A stretch of DNA of 64,000 nucleotides from Methylobacterium sp. Leaf108 (GCF_001423265.1 NZ_LMND01000002.1:62899-126898), one strand, 5' to 3'. Numbered from the stretch's first letter, positions 1 to 9,660 are shown. Notes: generated from the sequence alone by a model not told the origin. A program made the numbers and translations.

Positions 1-133
1 GGACGGCGGGTTCGAGGGCCGCCTGGGGCCTCGGCGCCCTGCGGGTCGGTCCGTCGAAGCGCTGGGAGGCGCAGGCGCCCAGGGTGGCGGCGAGGGCGAG
101 GCAGGCGACGGTCGTCGAGAGGGGACGCGGCAT
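1..133 (-). CDS. Putative lipoprotein, partial at window edge
   Basis: Reading leftwards from an ATG at 133, the protein begins with a short basic start, a hydrophobic segment and a lipobox ending LGAC, then a Ser/Gln/Arg/Pro-rich mature part. This is the pattern of a Sec-exported lipoprotein acylated on cysteine. The gene runs off the left edge, so only about 44 residues are visible. The family cannot be named from this fragment. Confidence 0.6.
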   Translation of the reverse strand, partial: MPRPLSTTVACLALAATLGACASQRFDGPTRRAPRPQAALEPAV

Positions 134-462
134 CGAGAACGGTTTCCGGCAGGACACGGGTCGGGTTGGCGCTGCCTCACCGGCAATTGCGCTGGCCGCA
201 AGGCGATCTCCGCAGCCGTGTGGATCAAAGCCGGGCGAGGGCGGGTTTTGCCCGCCGGTGTGGCGTCGAGGCCGCACTCGTCTCGGTGCCATCGCCCGCG
301 TACCGAACACCCTCCGGGCGATGCCGATGGGCGGACGTCGCTGACGCCGGCGCGATCGAACGGGGGCCTTGCCATTATAACCGGCACGATCGGTCGAAGC
401 GTGCTATGGCGACCGGGAAGCCCGCACGCCCTTCGTGCCAAGGGCCATCCCGAGAGGCCCCA
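134..462. other. Intergenic region without a convincing gene
   Basis: Open frames here have no recognisable domain and are probably chance frames in high-GC DNA. The segment separates the leftward lipoprotein gene from the rightward small gene at 463. It therefore probably holds divergent promoters; a TATAAC hexamer lies at about 375-380. Confidence 0.5.
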
Positions 463-726
463 GTGGCGAATGCCTTCAAGAGCGGCGCATCCCAGTCGCG
501 CAGCACCAACGATTTCAACGAGCGGGCCAAGCAGCTGTCCGAGCGCCTCGGCGCCATCGAGAAGCCGGCCCAGATGAAGCGCGGAAACGCGCCGCGCCGG
601 TCCTTCAAGTCCGGCCCGCGCCCGGAGGCCGAGGCCGTGCCGGCGGAAGCCGAGACCGAGGTCGCCGAGACGGAGACCGAGAACGAAGAGGCCGAGGGCG
701 GCGAGAAGTCCGACTCCGAGTCCTGA
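463..726 (+). CDS. Small acidic-tailed conserved protein
   Basis: A protein of 87 residues from a GTG start chosen because GAGAGG lies a few bases upstream. An in-frame ATG at 406 would add 19 residues. The N-terminal half is basic and polar (it begins VANAFKSGASQSRSTNDF). The C-terminal third is almost entirely Glu/Ala/Thr and must be disordered. No domain was recognised. I recall similar short proteins in related methylotrophs, but no function is known. It ends at a hairpin shared with the convergent gene. Confidence 0.6.
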   Translation: MANAFKSGASQSRSTNDFNERAKQLSERLGAIEKPAQMKRGNAPRRSFKSGPRPEAEAVPAEAETEVAETETENEEAEGGEKSDSES

Positions 727-733
727 ACGACGA

Positions 734-760
734 AAGGCGCGCCCCGATGGAGCGCGCCTT
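734..760. terminator. Bidirectional hairpin between convergent genes
   Basis: A perfect 9-bp inverted repeat (AAGGCGCGC / GCGCGCCTT) with a 9-nt loop lies between the stop codons of the two convergent genes at 726 and 814. It lacks a long T tract, but its position supports shared termination. Confidence 0.6.
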
Positions 761-813
761 CCGAAACCGACATCGATCCGGGTTCCTGAGATCCCGGTGT
801 CAGCGCCTGGGTG

Positions 814-1188
814 TCAGCGCCTGGCCTTGGCCTTGCGCGCGGCGTAGCGGGCATCGCGGGCCGCCTTGCGGGCGATGAGCTCCTCGGCCTTGCGCTCGGC
901 GGCGAGGCGGGTCTCTTCCTCCTCCCGCGCGATCTGGGCGGCGAGTTCGGCCTCTTCCCGGGCCCGCTTCTCTTCCGCCGCGGCCTTCTCGGCGGCGATG
1001 CGGGCGGCCTCACGCTCGCGCGTCCGCTCGTCGCGGGCACGGGCGATGGCCGCGCGGGCCTCGGCCTTGGCGATCATGTCCGGGTCATCCGCCGGGGGAC
1101 GGGCCTTGAACTTCTCCAGCAGCATCTGCTTGGCGCTGGCGGAGTTCTTCCTGCGGTCGTCGAAGTTCCGATAGTCGAAGGCGCCCAT
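814..1188 (-). CDS. DUF6481-type coiled-coil protein
   Basis: A protein of 124 residues. After an N-terminal stretch beginning MGAFDYRNFDDRRKN, it is an almost unbroken run of Ala/Glu/Arg/Lys helix with heptad-like spacing, ending in a basic tail KARR. This matches the alphaproteobacterial DUF6481 family of short charged helical proteins of unknown role. It has no signal peptide, so it is cytoplasmic and possibly nucleic-acid-associated through its basic end. It is transcribed convergently with the gene at 463. Confidence 0.7.
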   Translation of the reverse strand: MGAFDYRNFDDRRKNSASAKQMLLEKFKARPPADDPDMIAKAEARAAIARARDERTREREAARIAAEKAAAEEKRAREEAELAAQIAREEEETRLAAERKAEELIARKAARDARYAARKAKARR

Positions 1189-1782
1189 ATGACCTTTCTC
1201 GTGTGGTGAAGCGCGGTGCGAAGCCGCGTGTGACGACGCGCGGCCCTGAGGACCACGCCATGGTGTCTGCTCATGGTTGGAAGTGGGGATGGATATGCCT
1301 CAGGAGAGGCCCGAAATCAACGCAGAGCGTGTGTCGTCGACCTGCATTGGGCCCCGTTTCGTCGGGAAAACCACCGGACTGTTGCCTGGCTTCACCGGCC
1401 GCCACCTTCGATCGGCCCGCGTCCGACTGTGACCCGATGACGCCGCGCCTGCGACGGGACCGGGCGCCGGGGTTCGTCCCGCCCGTATCCGCTGGCCTTT
1501 CCCGTCGTCCCGGCGCCTGCGTCGCGGCCCGCTAGCCGCCTGCCCGCGCACGAAAAATCCCGTGCCGCCCTCCCCCGGAACGGCGTCGTTCCCACAGGCG
1601 CGCCCTTCGCCGAGCCGGGAACCGAGGTGTCCGTTTTGGCACCGTTCGGACGCGCGGCGATTTGCTCCCCCGCAACCTTATCGCTACGTTTGGGCCGCTA
1701 AATGCAACGACGTGACGAGGGCGACGGCGTCGACACGACGTCGTGGAGGGGGCGGTATGACTGAGCCGACGCGGCCGGGACG
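1189..1782. other. Intergenic region upstream of tamA
   Basis: About 600 bases with only overlapping low-complexity open frames on both strands and no recognisable protein or RNA. It separates the leftward DUF6481 gene from the rightward tamA gene and should contain both promoters. I could not single out a convincing -35/-10 pair. Confidence 0.5.
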
Positions 1783-3801
1783 ATGGGAGCGGTGCGCCGT
1801 TCCGATGCCGGCTTGAGGGAGTTCCCGTCCCCCGTGGCACGCTATCGGCCGATCCTCCAGCGCGTGGCGACCTGCGTCGTGGTCGGCTGCGTTCTGGTCG
1901 CCCCCCGCCCGGCCGCCGCCTTCGACCTGTTCGGTCTGTTCGGCTCGGAGGAGGAGCCGCCGGCGCCGAGCGTCGCCGCCGTGCCCTACACCGTGAAGTT
2001 CCAGGGCGTGGAGGAGGACGACGTCCTCCAGGCCCTCAAGGACACCTCTTCGCTCCACCGCCTGCGCCAGGAGGCCCCCCCCGACGGCGAGGGCGTGGTG
2101 CGCCGGGCCGAGGCCGACCTCAAGCGCCTGGGCGACGTCCTGTCCGGCTACGGCTACTACCAGGGCCGCGTCGCCATCGTCGTCGAGGGCGTCACCCTGG
2201 GCGGCGAGGCGTCGGTCGCCGCCGCCGCGCGCGCGGCGGAGGCCGCCCGCGGTCGCAGCCTCGTGCCCGTCAAGGTCGTGGTGGAGACCGGGCCGCTCTA
2301 CACCCTGCGCTCGGTGACCGTCCGGGACCCCCGCGGCGGGGCGATCGCGACGGAGGTGCTGCCCCCGCGCTTCACCGAGGTCGACCCGTCGGTGCCGGCC
2401 CGCTCGGCCACGGTGCTGGCCCGCGAGGCGCAGATCGTCGACCGCTTCCGCTCGCTCGGCCATCCCTTCGTCAAGGCCGTGGGCCGCGACCCCGTCGTGG
2501 ACGATGCCGCCCACGTCATGGACGTGACCTTCGTGGTCGATCCCGGGCCCATCGCCGGGCTCGGGCCGGTCACGGTCCGGGGCACGAGCGACATCGATCC
2601 GGCGGTGGTGCGCTCCTTCATCTACACCGAGCCGGGCGACCCCTATTCGCCCAAGGCCCTGGCCGACATCCGCCGCTCGGTCTCGCGCGTCGAGGGGCTC
2701 GGCTCCGTTCGCGTCCGCGAGGGCGAGGCGCTGGACGCCGATGGCAACCTGCCGATCTTCGTGGACGTGACCGAGCGCGACCGCAACCTGATCGGCGTCT
2801 CGGCCCGCTATTCCACCGTCGACGGGCCGGGCGTGCGTGGCTACTACGCCAACCGCAACCTGTTCGGCGGCGGCGAGACCCTGCGGATCGACGCGGACGT
2901 CTCCTATCTCGGCAACGACCTCTACGCGACGCAGCGCAAGCTCGCGGGCATCGATTCCAACGGCATCGGCGGGCGCCTCGGGGCGACCTTCGTCAAGCCG
3001 GCCCTGTGGGGGACCCGCAACGACCTCGTCGCCAACCTGTTCGTCGGGCGTGAGGCGCAGCAGAGCTACGTCACCGACGCGGTGGGCGGCACCATCGGCA
3101 TCCGCCACCGTTTCTCGGACACCTTCTTCGCCCAGATCGGCGTCGACGGCCAGGTCGGGCGCTCGCAGGATGCCCTGGGCAAGCTCGACTACCGCCTCGT
3201 CGGCATCCCGGTCTCGCTGTCCTACGATTCCACCGACAACCTGCTCGATCCGACCAAGGGCGTGCGGCTCACCGCCTCCGCCACGCCCTATGCGGGCTTC
3301 CTCGGATCCGACCCCTCGATCTTCGTCGCCAAGGCGCAGGGCTCGACCTACTACGCCTTCGACGACGCTGGCCGCTACATCATCGCCGGCCGGGTCGGGT
3401 TCGGCTCGATCTCGGGCGCCGACCTCGCCGACGTGCCGCCCAACATCCGCTTCTTCGCCGGCGGCGGCGGCTCGGTGCGGGGCTTCGCCTACCGCACCCT
3501 CGGCCCGCGCGGGCCCTTCAACCTGCCGGTGGGCGGCCTGAGCCTGCTCGAAGCCTCGGTGGAGGGTCGCATCAAGGTCACCGACACCATCGGCGTCGTG
3601 CCGTTCTTCGACGCTGGCACCGCCTTCTCGGGCAGCCTGCCGGACTTCGACGAACGCATCCGCACCGCCGTCGGCCTCGGGCTGCGCTACTACACCGGCA
3701 TCGGCCCGATCCGGGTCGACGTCGCCTTCCCCCTCGACCGCATCAAGGGCAACAACGAACGCCCGGTCGCCCTGTACATCAGCCTGGGACAGGCCTTCTG
3801 A
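1783..3801 (+). CDS. tamA: TamA, Omp85-family autotransporter assembly protein
   Basis: A protein of 672 residues in the outer membrane. An N-terminal signal segment ends near PRPAAA at about residue 44. POTRA-type domains follow to about residue 330, then a 16-strand Omp85 barrel. The barrel carries the late motif FFAGGGGSVRGF, which matches the VRGY/F loop motif that defines the family, and it ends in the terminal aromatic QAF. TamA works with TamB in inserting outer-membrane proteins and in phospholipid transport. The next gene starts on its stop codon (TGATG), so the two are translationally coupled. The true start could be an internal ATG or GTG before the hydrophobic stretch. Confidence 0.92.
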   Translation: MGAVRRSDAGLREFPSPVARYRPILQRVATCVVVGCVLVAPRPAAAFDLFGLFGSEEEPPAPSVAAVPYTVKFQGVEEDDVLQALKDTSSLHRLRQEAPPDGEGVVRRAEADLKRLGDVLSGYGYYQGRVAIVVEGVTLGGEASVAAAARAAEAARGRSLVPVKVVVETGPLYTLRSVTVRDPRGGAIATEVLPPRFTEVDPSVPARSATVLAREAQIVDRFRSLGHPFVKAVGRDPVVDDAAHVMDVTFVVDPGPIAGLGPVTVRGTSDIDPAVVRSFIYTEPGDPYSPKALADIRRSVSRVEGLGSVRVREGEALDADGNLPIFVDVTERDRNLIGVSARYSTVDGPGVRGYYANRNLFGGGETLRIDADVSYLGNDLYATQRKLAGIDSNGIGGRLGATFVKPALWGTRNDLVANLFVGREAQQSYVTDAVGGTIGIRHRFSDTFFAQIGVDGQVGRSQDALGKLDYRLVGIPVSLSYDSTDNLLDPTKGVRLTASATPYAGFLGSDPSIFVAKAQGSTYYAFDDAGRYIIAGRVGFGSISGADLADVPPNIRFFAGGGGSVRGFAYRTLGPRGPFNLPVGGLSLLEASVEGRIKVTDTIGVVPFFDAGTAFSGSLPDFDERIRTAVGLGLRYYTGIGPIRVDVAFPLDRIKGNNERPVALYISLGQAF

Positions 3802-6800
3802 TGGGTGTTTTCGGACGGGTTTTCGCTCGCTCCAGTGAGGCCGGCTCCGCCAACCCTCCCCCCTCTGCCGGGGGCTGGAGGTGGCTCGCGATCGTCGTGG
3901 TCGTGTGCCTCGCCCTCGCCACCCCCTTCTCCCTCACCCGTGCCGACGAGGCGGAGAAATCCGTGCTCGGGGGGCTGCTCTCGAAGGCGCTCTCGACGCC
4001 CGGTTCGCAGGTCTCCATCGGCGCTGTGGACGGCGCTCTGTCCTCCGACGCCACCATCCGCGACGTGGCGATCAGCGACCGCGACGGGGTCTGGCTGAAG
4101 CTCGACCGGGCGCGCCTGGTCTGGCGCCGGCTGGCGCTGCTGTCGGGCCGGCTCGAGGTCGAGACCCTGGAGGTCGGCCGCCTCGAAGTGCTGCGCCGTC
4201 CCCTCCCCGCCCCGGTCTCCGACGTGCCCGAGCCCGACGGCTCGCTGCTGCCGGACCTGCCGGTGAAGGTCGAGGTCAAGGCGTTCAAGCTCGGTGAACT
4301 TGTCCTGGGCGAAGCCGTCGCCGGCCAGCCGGCGCGGCTGGCCGCCACCGGCAAGGTCAAGCTCGGGCCGCCCGCCGAGGGACTCGACCTCGATGTCGCC
4401 GTGACCCGGCTCGATGCCGCCGGCACATTCGCCGCCCGCCTGCTCTACGTACCCACGGGTGACCGGCTCGACCTCAAGACCACCCTGGCCGAACCCGCCG
4501 GGGGCCTGCTCTCCAAGGCCTCCGGCCTGCCCGGGACACCGCCCATCGACCTCGACCTCGACGGCAAGGGCACCCTCGACGCCTGGAACGCCAGGCTCGA
4601 CCTCGATGCCGGCCCCTCCCTCAAGGCCAAGGGCTCGGCGCGCATCCTGCGGGTCGGGATCGAACGCCGTCTCACCCTCGATCTCGCCACCCAGGTCGAC
4701 GGGCTGCTGCCGGGCCCCGCCGCGGCGGTGTTCTCCGGCCAGACCCGCCTCGACGGCGGCCTGCGCTTTTCCGACGGCGGGGCGATCGCCCTCGACCGGC
4801 TCGAACTCGCCTCGCGCACCGCCCGGCTGACCATCGGCGGTACCCTCGGCGCCGACCGCATCGCCGACATCACCATCGCGGCCCGCTCCCTGCCCACCGA
4901 CGGCGGGGTCACCAAGGCCTCCGACGCCGAACTCGAAAGCCTGACCTTCGACGGCAGCCTCAAGGGGCCGCTCGCCGGGCTCACCGTGAAGGGCGCGCTG
5001 AAAGCCGCCGGGCTCAAGGCGCAGGGCAGCGCCCTGGAGCGCGTCACCGCCGACCTCGACGTGGCGCCCTTCGTTTCCGGCACCGGCGCGAAGCGTTTCT
5101 CCATCGCGGCCGACGCCAGGGTGGAGGGATTGGCGCTCGCCGACCCGGCCCTGCGCAAGGCCATCGGTTCGAAAGCCGCGCTGACCCTGCGCGCCACGCT
5201 CGACCCCGACGCGACCCTCGACGTGACCCGCCTCGCCATCGAGGCGCCCACCCTCGACGCGACCTATTCCGGGCGGATCGGCCAGAACGTGCTCACCGGC
5301 AAGGTGGCCGCTTCGCTCGCCGACCTCTCCGCTTTCTCGGGTCTGGCCGACCGGCCGCTCGCGGGCAGCCTCGACGTCAAGGCCCTCTTGAGCGGCGACC
5401 CGGCCCGGCGCGCGGTGAGCGCCGACCTCGATCTCACCACCCGCGCCCTCGCCCTCGGGATCGCGCCCCTCGACCGGCTGCTCGGGCGCGTGCCGACGCT
5501 GCGCGGAAAAGTGTTCCAGGTCTACGACGGCTATGGCTTCGAGGGCCTGCGCCTCGAGGGCGCCCATCTCACCGCCGCCCTCGACGGGCGGGCCACCGGG
5601 CGCGCCGCGGACGTCCGGGCCAAAATCGACCTCGCCGACCTCGGCCGGATCGACGAGCGCCTCTCCGGCCGGGCCGCCGTCGACGCGCGCCTCGGCGGCA
5701 CGCTCCAGCGGCCCGACCTCACCGCCACGGTCAGCGCCCCGAGCGCCACCGCCATGGGCCGCCCGGTCAAGGCCCTGCGCCTCGACGCGGCGGTCAGGGA
5801 TCTCGCCGGCGCCCTCGACGGCACCCTGCGTCTCGGCGGCGAGATCGGCGGCAAGACGCTCACCGGCGACGCGGCGGTCCGCAAGGTCCTGCCGGAGGAG
5901 TGGCGGCTCGACCGCTTCGCCTTCAATCTCGGCTCGGTGCGGGCCGACGGCCGCGGCACGCTCAACGGCGCCACCGGTCTCGCCGAGGCCGCGATCACCC
6001 TGGCCGGCTCCAACCTCGACGACCTCTCCGCCCTGGCGCTGACCCCGCTCGGCGGCAGCATCGACGCCGCCGTCACCCTATCGCGGGACGGCGGCCGCCA
6101 GGATGCCCGCATCGTCGGCAAGGGCGCTTCGCTCCGGGTCGGCGAGGTCGGCCTTTCGCGGTTCGACGCCGATCTCACGGGGCGCGACCTGCGCGGCCGC
6201 CCCGTCCTCGACGGTCGCCTCGAGGCCGACCGGGTGGTGGCGGCCGGGCAGACCATCGACACGGTCCGCCTCGTCGCCACCGGCACGCCGGCGGCGAGCG
6301 AGATCGTCCTCAAGGCCAAGGCGCGCGGCTTCGACCTCGACGGGGCCGCCCGGCTCGTGCCCGAGGCGCGGACGCGCATCGAGGTGTCCCGCTTCACCGT
6401 GGTGCGGGGCTCCGACAGGGTCGCCCTGGCGGGTCCGGCCACCATCACCCTCGACGGCAGCTCCGTCGTCCTGGACGGCCTCGTCGTCTCGGCCGGCGCC
6501 GGGCGCGTCAGCCTCGCCGGCCGTGCCGGGTCGAGCCTCGACCTAACGGTGGGCATCCGCGCCCTGCCCCTGTCCATCGCCCGCATGGCGGTGCCGAGCC
6601 TGACGCTGGCCGGCACCCTCGACGGCGAGGCGGTGGTGCGCGGCAGCCCGGCCCGGCCGGAAGGACGCTACGACCTCTCCGTCTCCCGGCTCGTGACGCC
6701 GCAGACCCGCCAGGCCGGCCTGCCGCCCATCGACGCCAAGGCCCGCGGCACCCTCGACGGCGGCCGCGCCACCCTGGACGGCCGGTTCTCGGCCGGGCGC

Positions 6801-8174
6801 GGCGCCGAGGTGACGATCACCGGCTCCCTGCCGGTGGCGGCCGGCGGCGACCTCGCCCTCAAGGCCAAGGGCACCTTGGACGCGGCGCTGGCCAACAGTC
6901 TGCTCAGTGCCGGCGGCCAGCGCGTCACCGGCCGCATCGCGGTGGACGCGGGCGTGAGCGGAACGCTCGCCGCCCCGCGCGCGGAGGGGGCCGCCGTACT
7001 CACGGGCGGCAGCTTCACCGACCCGCTCCAAGGCCTGCGCTTCACCGGCATCGAGGGCCGGGTGACCGGGCGGGGCGACACCCTCGTGGTCGAGCGCCTG
7101 ACCGCCCAGGCCCGCAACGGCGGCGTCCTGCGGGCGCAGGGTCGCGTCGCGCTCGCCCCGGACGCCGGATTTCCCGGCACCCTGACCCTGCTCGCCGACA
7201 GGGCGGAGCTCGTCTCCTCCCCCCTCGTCACCGCCACCGCCAGCCTCAACCTCGCCCTGAGCGGGCCGCTGGCGCGGACCCCCAAGGTCTCCGGCCGCAT
7301 CGACCTCGTCTCGGTGGACGTCTCGGTGCCCGACCGCCTGCCGGCTACGGTGCAGCCGCTGCCGGGCATCCGCCACGTCAACCCGACCCCGGAGATCCGC
7401 CGGCAACTGGCCGCCAAGGCGCGCCAGGAGCAGGCTGTCCGGCGCAAGGGCAAGGCCGCCCCGCCCTTCGATGCCAGCCTCGACGTGACGGTGAGCGCCC
7501 CCAACCGCATCTTCGTGCGCGGGCGCGGCATCGACGCCGAACTCGGTGGCGACCTGCGCCTGACCGGCTCGTCGCGCGACCCCGTCGCCACGGGCGGGTT
7601 CGACATGCGCCGCGGCCGCCTCAGCATCGTCGGGCAGCGCCTCGATTTCACCCGCGGGCGCCTGACCTTCGGCGGCGAGATCGCGACCCCCGACCTCGAC
7701 TTCGTGGCCGAGACCAGGGCCAGCGACGTCACCGCCCGGGTCGCCGTCTCGGGCCCGGCCAACCGCCCGACCTTCGACCTGACCTCGACCCCGAGCCTGC
7801 CGCAGGACGAGGTGCTGTCGCGCCTGCTGTTCAAGAAGGCGGCCGGCGGGCTCTCGGCCTTCCAGGCGCTGCAGCTCGCCCAGGCGGTCGCGCAGTTCTC
7901 CGGCAACGCCGGCGGGCCCGACGCCTTCGAGCAGGCCCGCAAGGGCCTGGGCCTCGACAGTCTCGACGTCTCCACCGGCGCCAGCGGCGGCCCGGCGCTC
8001 GGCGCCTCGCGCTACATCGACGAGCGCCTCAGCGTCGGGGTGAAGGCCGGCGCCAAGCCCGCCGACACCGCCGTCACCATCGACTACGACGTCACCCGCC
8101 GCATCAAGCTGCAGGGCGAGGCCGGCAGCGACGGCCGCACGGCGGTGGGGGTGGGCGCCGAATGGGAATATTGA
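3801..8174 (+). CDS. tamB: TamB, inner-membrane-anchored translocation subunit
   Basis: A protein of 1,457 residues. One hydrophobic segment (WRWLAIVVVVCLALATPFSL, about residues 29-48) anchors it in the inner membrane. More than 1,000 residues of repetitive beta structure follow, typical of the AsmA/TamB bridge-like lipid transport superfamily. The C-terminal DUF490 domain shows the usual GRLTFGGEI and LFKKAAGGLSAFQALQLA stretches. It spans the periplasm and contacts TamA, encoded immediately upstream. The N-terminal SANPPPSAGG segment is encoded by a CCTCCCC...GGGGG palindrome of the kind repeated elsewhere in this window, so a small repeat seems to have inserted into the coding sequence. 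Confidence 0.92.
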   Translation: MGVFGRVFARSSEAGSANPPPSAGGWRWLAIVVVVCLALATPFSLTRADEAEKSVLGGLLSKALSTPGSQVSIGAVDGALSSDATIRDVAISDRDGVWLKLDRARLVWRRLALLSGRLEVETLEVGRLEVLRRPLPAPVSDVPEPDGSLLPDLPVKVEVKAFKLGELVLGEAVAGQPARLAATGKVKLGPPAEGLDLDVAVTRLDAAGTFAARLLYVPTGDRLDLKTTLAEPAGGLLSKASGLPGTPPIDLDLDGKGTLDAWNARLDLDAGPSLKAKGSARILRVGIERRLTLDLATQVDGLLPGPAAAVFSGQTRLDGGLRFSDGGAIALDRLELASRTARLTIGGTLGADRIADITIAARSLPTDGGVTKASDAELESLTFDGSLKGPLAGLTVKGALKAAGLKAQGSALERVTADLDVAPFVSGTGAKRFSIAADARVEGLALADPALRKAIGSKAALTLRATLDPDATLDVTRLAIEAPTLDATYSGRIGQNVLTGKVAASLADLSAFSGLADRPLAGSLDVKALLSGDPARRAVSADLDLTTRALALGIAPLDRLLGRVPTLRGKVFQVYDGYGFEGLRLEGAHLTAALDGRATGRAADVRAKIDLADLGRIDERLSGRAAVDARLGGTLQRPDLTATVSAPSATAMGRPVKALRLDAAVRDLAGALDGTLRLGGEIGGKTLTGDAAVRKVLPEEWRLDRFAFNLGSVRADGRGTLNGATGLAEAAITLAGSNLDDLSALALTPLGGSIDAAVTLSRDGGRQDARIVGKGASLRVGEVGLSRFDADLTGRDLRGRPVLDGRLEADRVVAAGQTIDTVRLVATGTPAASEIVLKAKARGFDLDGAARLVPEARTRIEVSRFTVVRGSDRVALAGPATITLDGSSVVLDGLVVSAGAGRVSLAGRAGSSLDLTVGIRALPLSIARMAVPSLTLAGTLDGEAVVRGSPARPEGRYDLSVSRLVTPQTRQAGLPPIDAKARGTLDGGRATLDGRFSAGRGAEVTITGSLPVAAGGDLALKAKGTLDAALANSLLSAGGQRVTGRIAVDAGVSGTLAAPRAEGAAVLTGGSFTDPLQGLRFTGIEGRVTGRGDTLVVERLTAQARNGGVLRAQGRVALAPDAGFPGTLTLLADRAELVSSPLVTATASLNLALSGPLARTPKVSGRIDLVSVDVSVPDRLPATVQPLPGIRHVNPTPEIRRQLAAKARQEQAVRRKGKAAPPFDASLDVTVSAPNRIFVRGRGIDAELGGDLRLTGSSRDPVATGGFDMRRGRLSIVGQRLDFTRGRLTFGGEIATPDLDFVAETRASDVTARVAVSGPANRPTFDLTSTPSLPQDEVLSRLLFKKAAGGLSAFQALQLAQAVAQFSGNAGGPDAFEQARKGLGLDSLDVSTGASGGPALGASRYIDERLSVGVKAGAKPADTAVTIDYDVTRRIKLQGEAGSDGRTAVGVGAEWEY

Positions 8175-8193
8175 CCGCACCGGGCCTGTCGGG

Positions 8194-8697
8194 ATGACCG
8201 ACCCCGATCTCGTCCTCTATCCCGACCCGCGCCTCGGCCGGGTGGCGGCACCCGTCTGCGTCTTCGACGAGGCCCTTCGCGAGCGGGTCGAGGCGCTGGT
8301 CGGAACCCTGCGACGGGTGGCGGCCATCGGTCTGGCCGGGCCGCACATCGGCCTGTCCGAGCGTCTCGTCGTCCTCCGGATGGAGCCGGGCGAGGACGTG
8401 CGGATCTACGTCAACCCGGTGGTCACCTGGGCCTCCGACGAGCGCGCGGTCTTCGAGGAGGGCAGCGTCTCGATGCCCGGCATCCGCGAGGAGGTGGAGC
8501 GACCCGCCGCGATTCGCCTGGCGTACCGGGCCGTCGACGGCACCGCGCACGAGGAAGAGGCCGACGGCTTTCGCGCCGCCTGCCTCCAGCACGAGATCGA
8601 CCAGCTCGACGGGATTTTCTGGATCGAGCGGCTCTCGCGCCTGCGCCGCGACCGTGCCCGCAAGCGGTTCGCCAAGCTGCGGCGCCCCGAGCCGTAG
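8194..8697 (+). CDS. Peptide deformylase-like protein lacking metal ligands
   Basis: A protein of 167 residues with the length and fold pattern of Def. The three catalytic motifs are all altered. Motif I reads GLAGPHIG where GLAAPQVG is usual, so the active-site Gln is His. Motif II reads EGSVS instead of EGCLS, so the metal-binding Cys is lost. Motif III reads HEIDQ instead of HEFDH, so one His ligand is lost. Such a protein should not deformylate nascent chains. It is probably one of the divergent deformylase-like paralogues of alphaproteobacteria. It lies 19 bp after tamB and may be cotranscribed with it. Confidence 0.85.
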   Translation: MTDPDLVLYPDPRLGRVAAPVCVFDEALRERVEALVGTLRRVAAIGLAGPHIGLSERLVVLRMEPGEDVRIYVNPVVTWASDERAVFEEGSVSMPGIREEVERPAAIRLAYRAVDGTAHEEEADGFRAACLQHEIDQLDGIFWIERLSRLRRDRARKRFAKLRRPEP

Positions 8698-8759
8698 CCG
8701 CCGGCGCCGCGATCGCCCCCGCTGGCGGGGCGCACCGACCCCGTGATAGGCAAGGCCGC

Positions 8760-9140
8760 ATGCGCGCGATGGTCCGAACGTCGGTTGTCTTGGTGGCGGG
8801 GCTGGCCGTCTCGGCCGCCGCCGCGGCCCCTGCCCGTCCCGTCCAGACCGCCGGCTGCCCGTCCCTGGCCAACCTGCGCATCCTCGCGCAGCGCAGCCAG
8901 GACGATGCCGCGGCCGCGGCGGCCATCCTGTCCGATCCGAAGGCCGACCACCTCGGCTGCAGCCTCCTCGAACCGGCCCGCATCGTGGCGGTGAGCGAAC
9001 GCCTCGCCCTGGGCGGACGCGAGTACGAATGCCTCACCCTCCAGGGCACCGGCGTCTGCCACTGGATCCCGGCCGGCGCCGTGGCGCCCGGCGCCGCATC
9101 GCCGCCCGTCCGGGCTCCGGCCGAACGGACCAAGCGCTGA
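8760..9140 (+). CDS. Small secreted cysteine-containing protein A
   Basis: A protein of 126 residues with an N-terminal signal peptide (hydrophobic run to about residue 22, then APARP). The mature part has GCPSLANLRIL, an L-G-C-S-L element, GGREYECL and a final C-H-W. These four cysteines are placed as in the next gene, so the two are tandem paralogues and probably have two disulfides in the periplasm. An alternative start is the ATG at 8769. The family and function are unknown. Confidence 0.65.
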   Translation: MRAMVRTSVVLVAGLAVSAAAAAPARPVQTAGCPSLANLRILAQRSQDDAAAAAAILSDPKADHLGCSLLEPARIVAVSERLALGGREYECLTLQGTGVCHWIPAGAVAPGAASPPVRAPAERTKR

Positions 9141-9177
9141 ACCCCCTCCCCCGATCCGCACGGAGAAACGAGAGCCT

Positions 9178-9522
9178 ATGGCGACCACGTCCCACAGCCG
9201 AACCATGACCCGTCGCCCCGCCCGGCCGATGGCGTCCCTGGCCCTGGGTTTCACCCTGGGCCTCGCCATCGCCGGGCCGGGTGTCGCGCAGGAGCCGGCG
9301 GTGGACGTCGTCGGTTGCGACACCCTCGTCGCCCTGCGGGTCCTGACCGCGGGGGCGACCTCGGCGACGGATGCGGCGGCCCATCTCTCCGCCCATCCGC
9401 AATGCCGGCTGATTCCGAAGGCCGGTCTCGGCGCCGTCAGTCAGCGCACGATGATCGGAGGCGCGCCCTTCGAATGCCTGGCGGTGAGCGGGTCAGACGC
9501 CTGCGTCTGGGTCGCCCCGTAA
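9178..9522 (+). CDS. Small secreted cysteine-containing protein B (paralogue)
   Basis: A protein of 114 residues. A signal peptide (ALGFTLGLAIAGPGVAQ) is followed by GCDTLVALRVL, a Q-C-R-L-I element, GGAPFECLAVSG and a terminal C-V-W. The spacing of Gly-Cys, Cys, Phe/Tyr-Glu-Cys-Leu and Cys-x-Trp matches the preceding gene and points to tandem duplication. It is probably a periplasmic protein with two disulfide bonds. Function unknown. Confidence 0.65.
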   Translation: MATTSHSRTMTRRPARPMASLALGFTLGLAIAGPGVAQEPAVDVVGCDTLVALRVLTAGATSATDAAAHLSAHPQCRLIPKAGLGAVSQRTMIGGAPFECLAVSGSDACVWVAP

Positions 9523-9660
9523 CGGGAAAGACCGGATCCGGTCGCTCCGGCCACGCAGTTTTCGAAAAGACCGTCGTTTTTTCGCGACCCGGTCTCCTGC
9601 GATCGCTTTACCGGCCCGCCCGAACCGATCACCCTGGGTCGATCATCGGGGGGCGTGGAA

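Noticed and set aside
6543..8180. Long minus-strand frames opposite tamB, and 1684-3108 opposite tamA
   Set aside because: Low-complexity translations opposite clear tamAB genes with matching codon bias on the plus strand.
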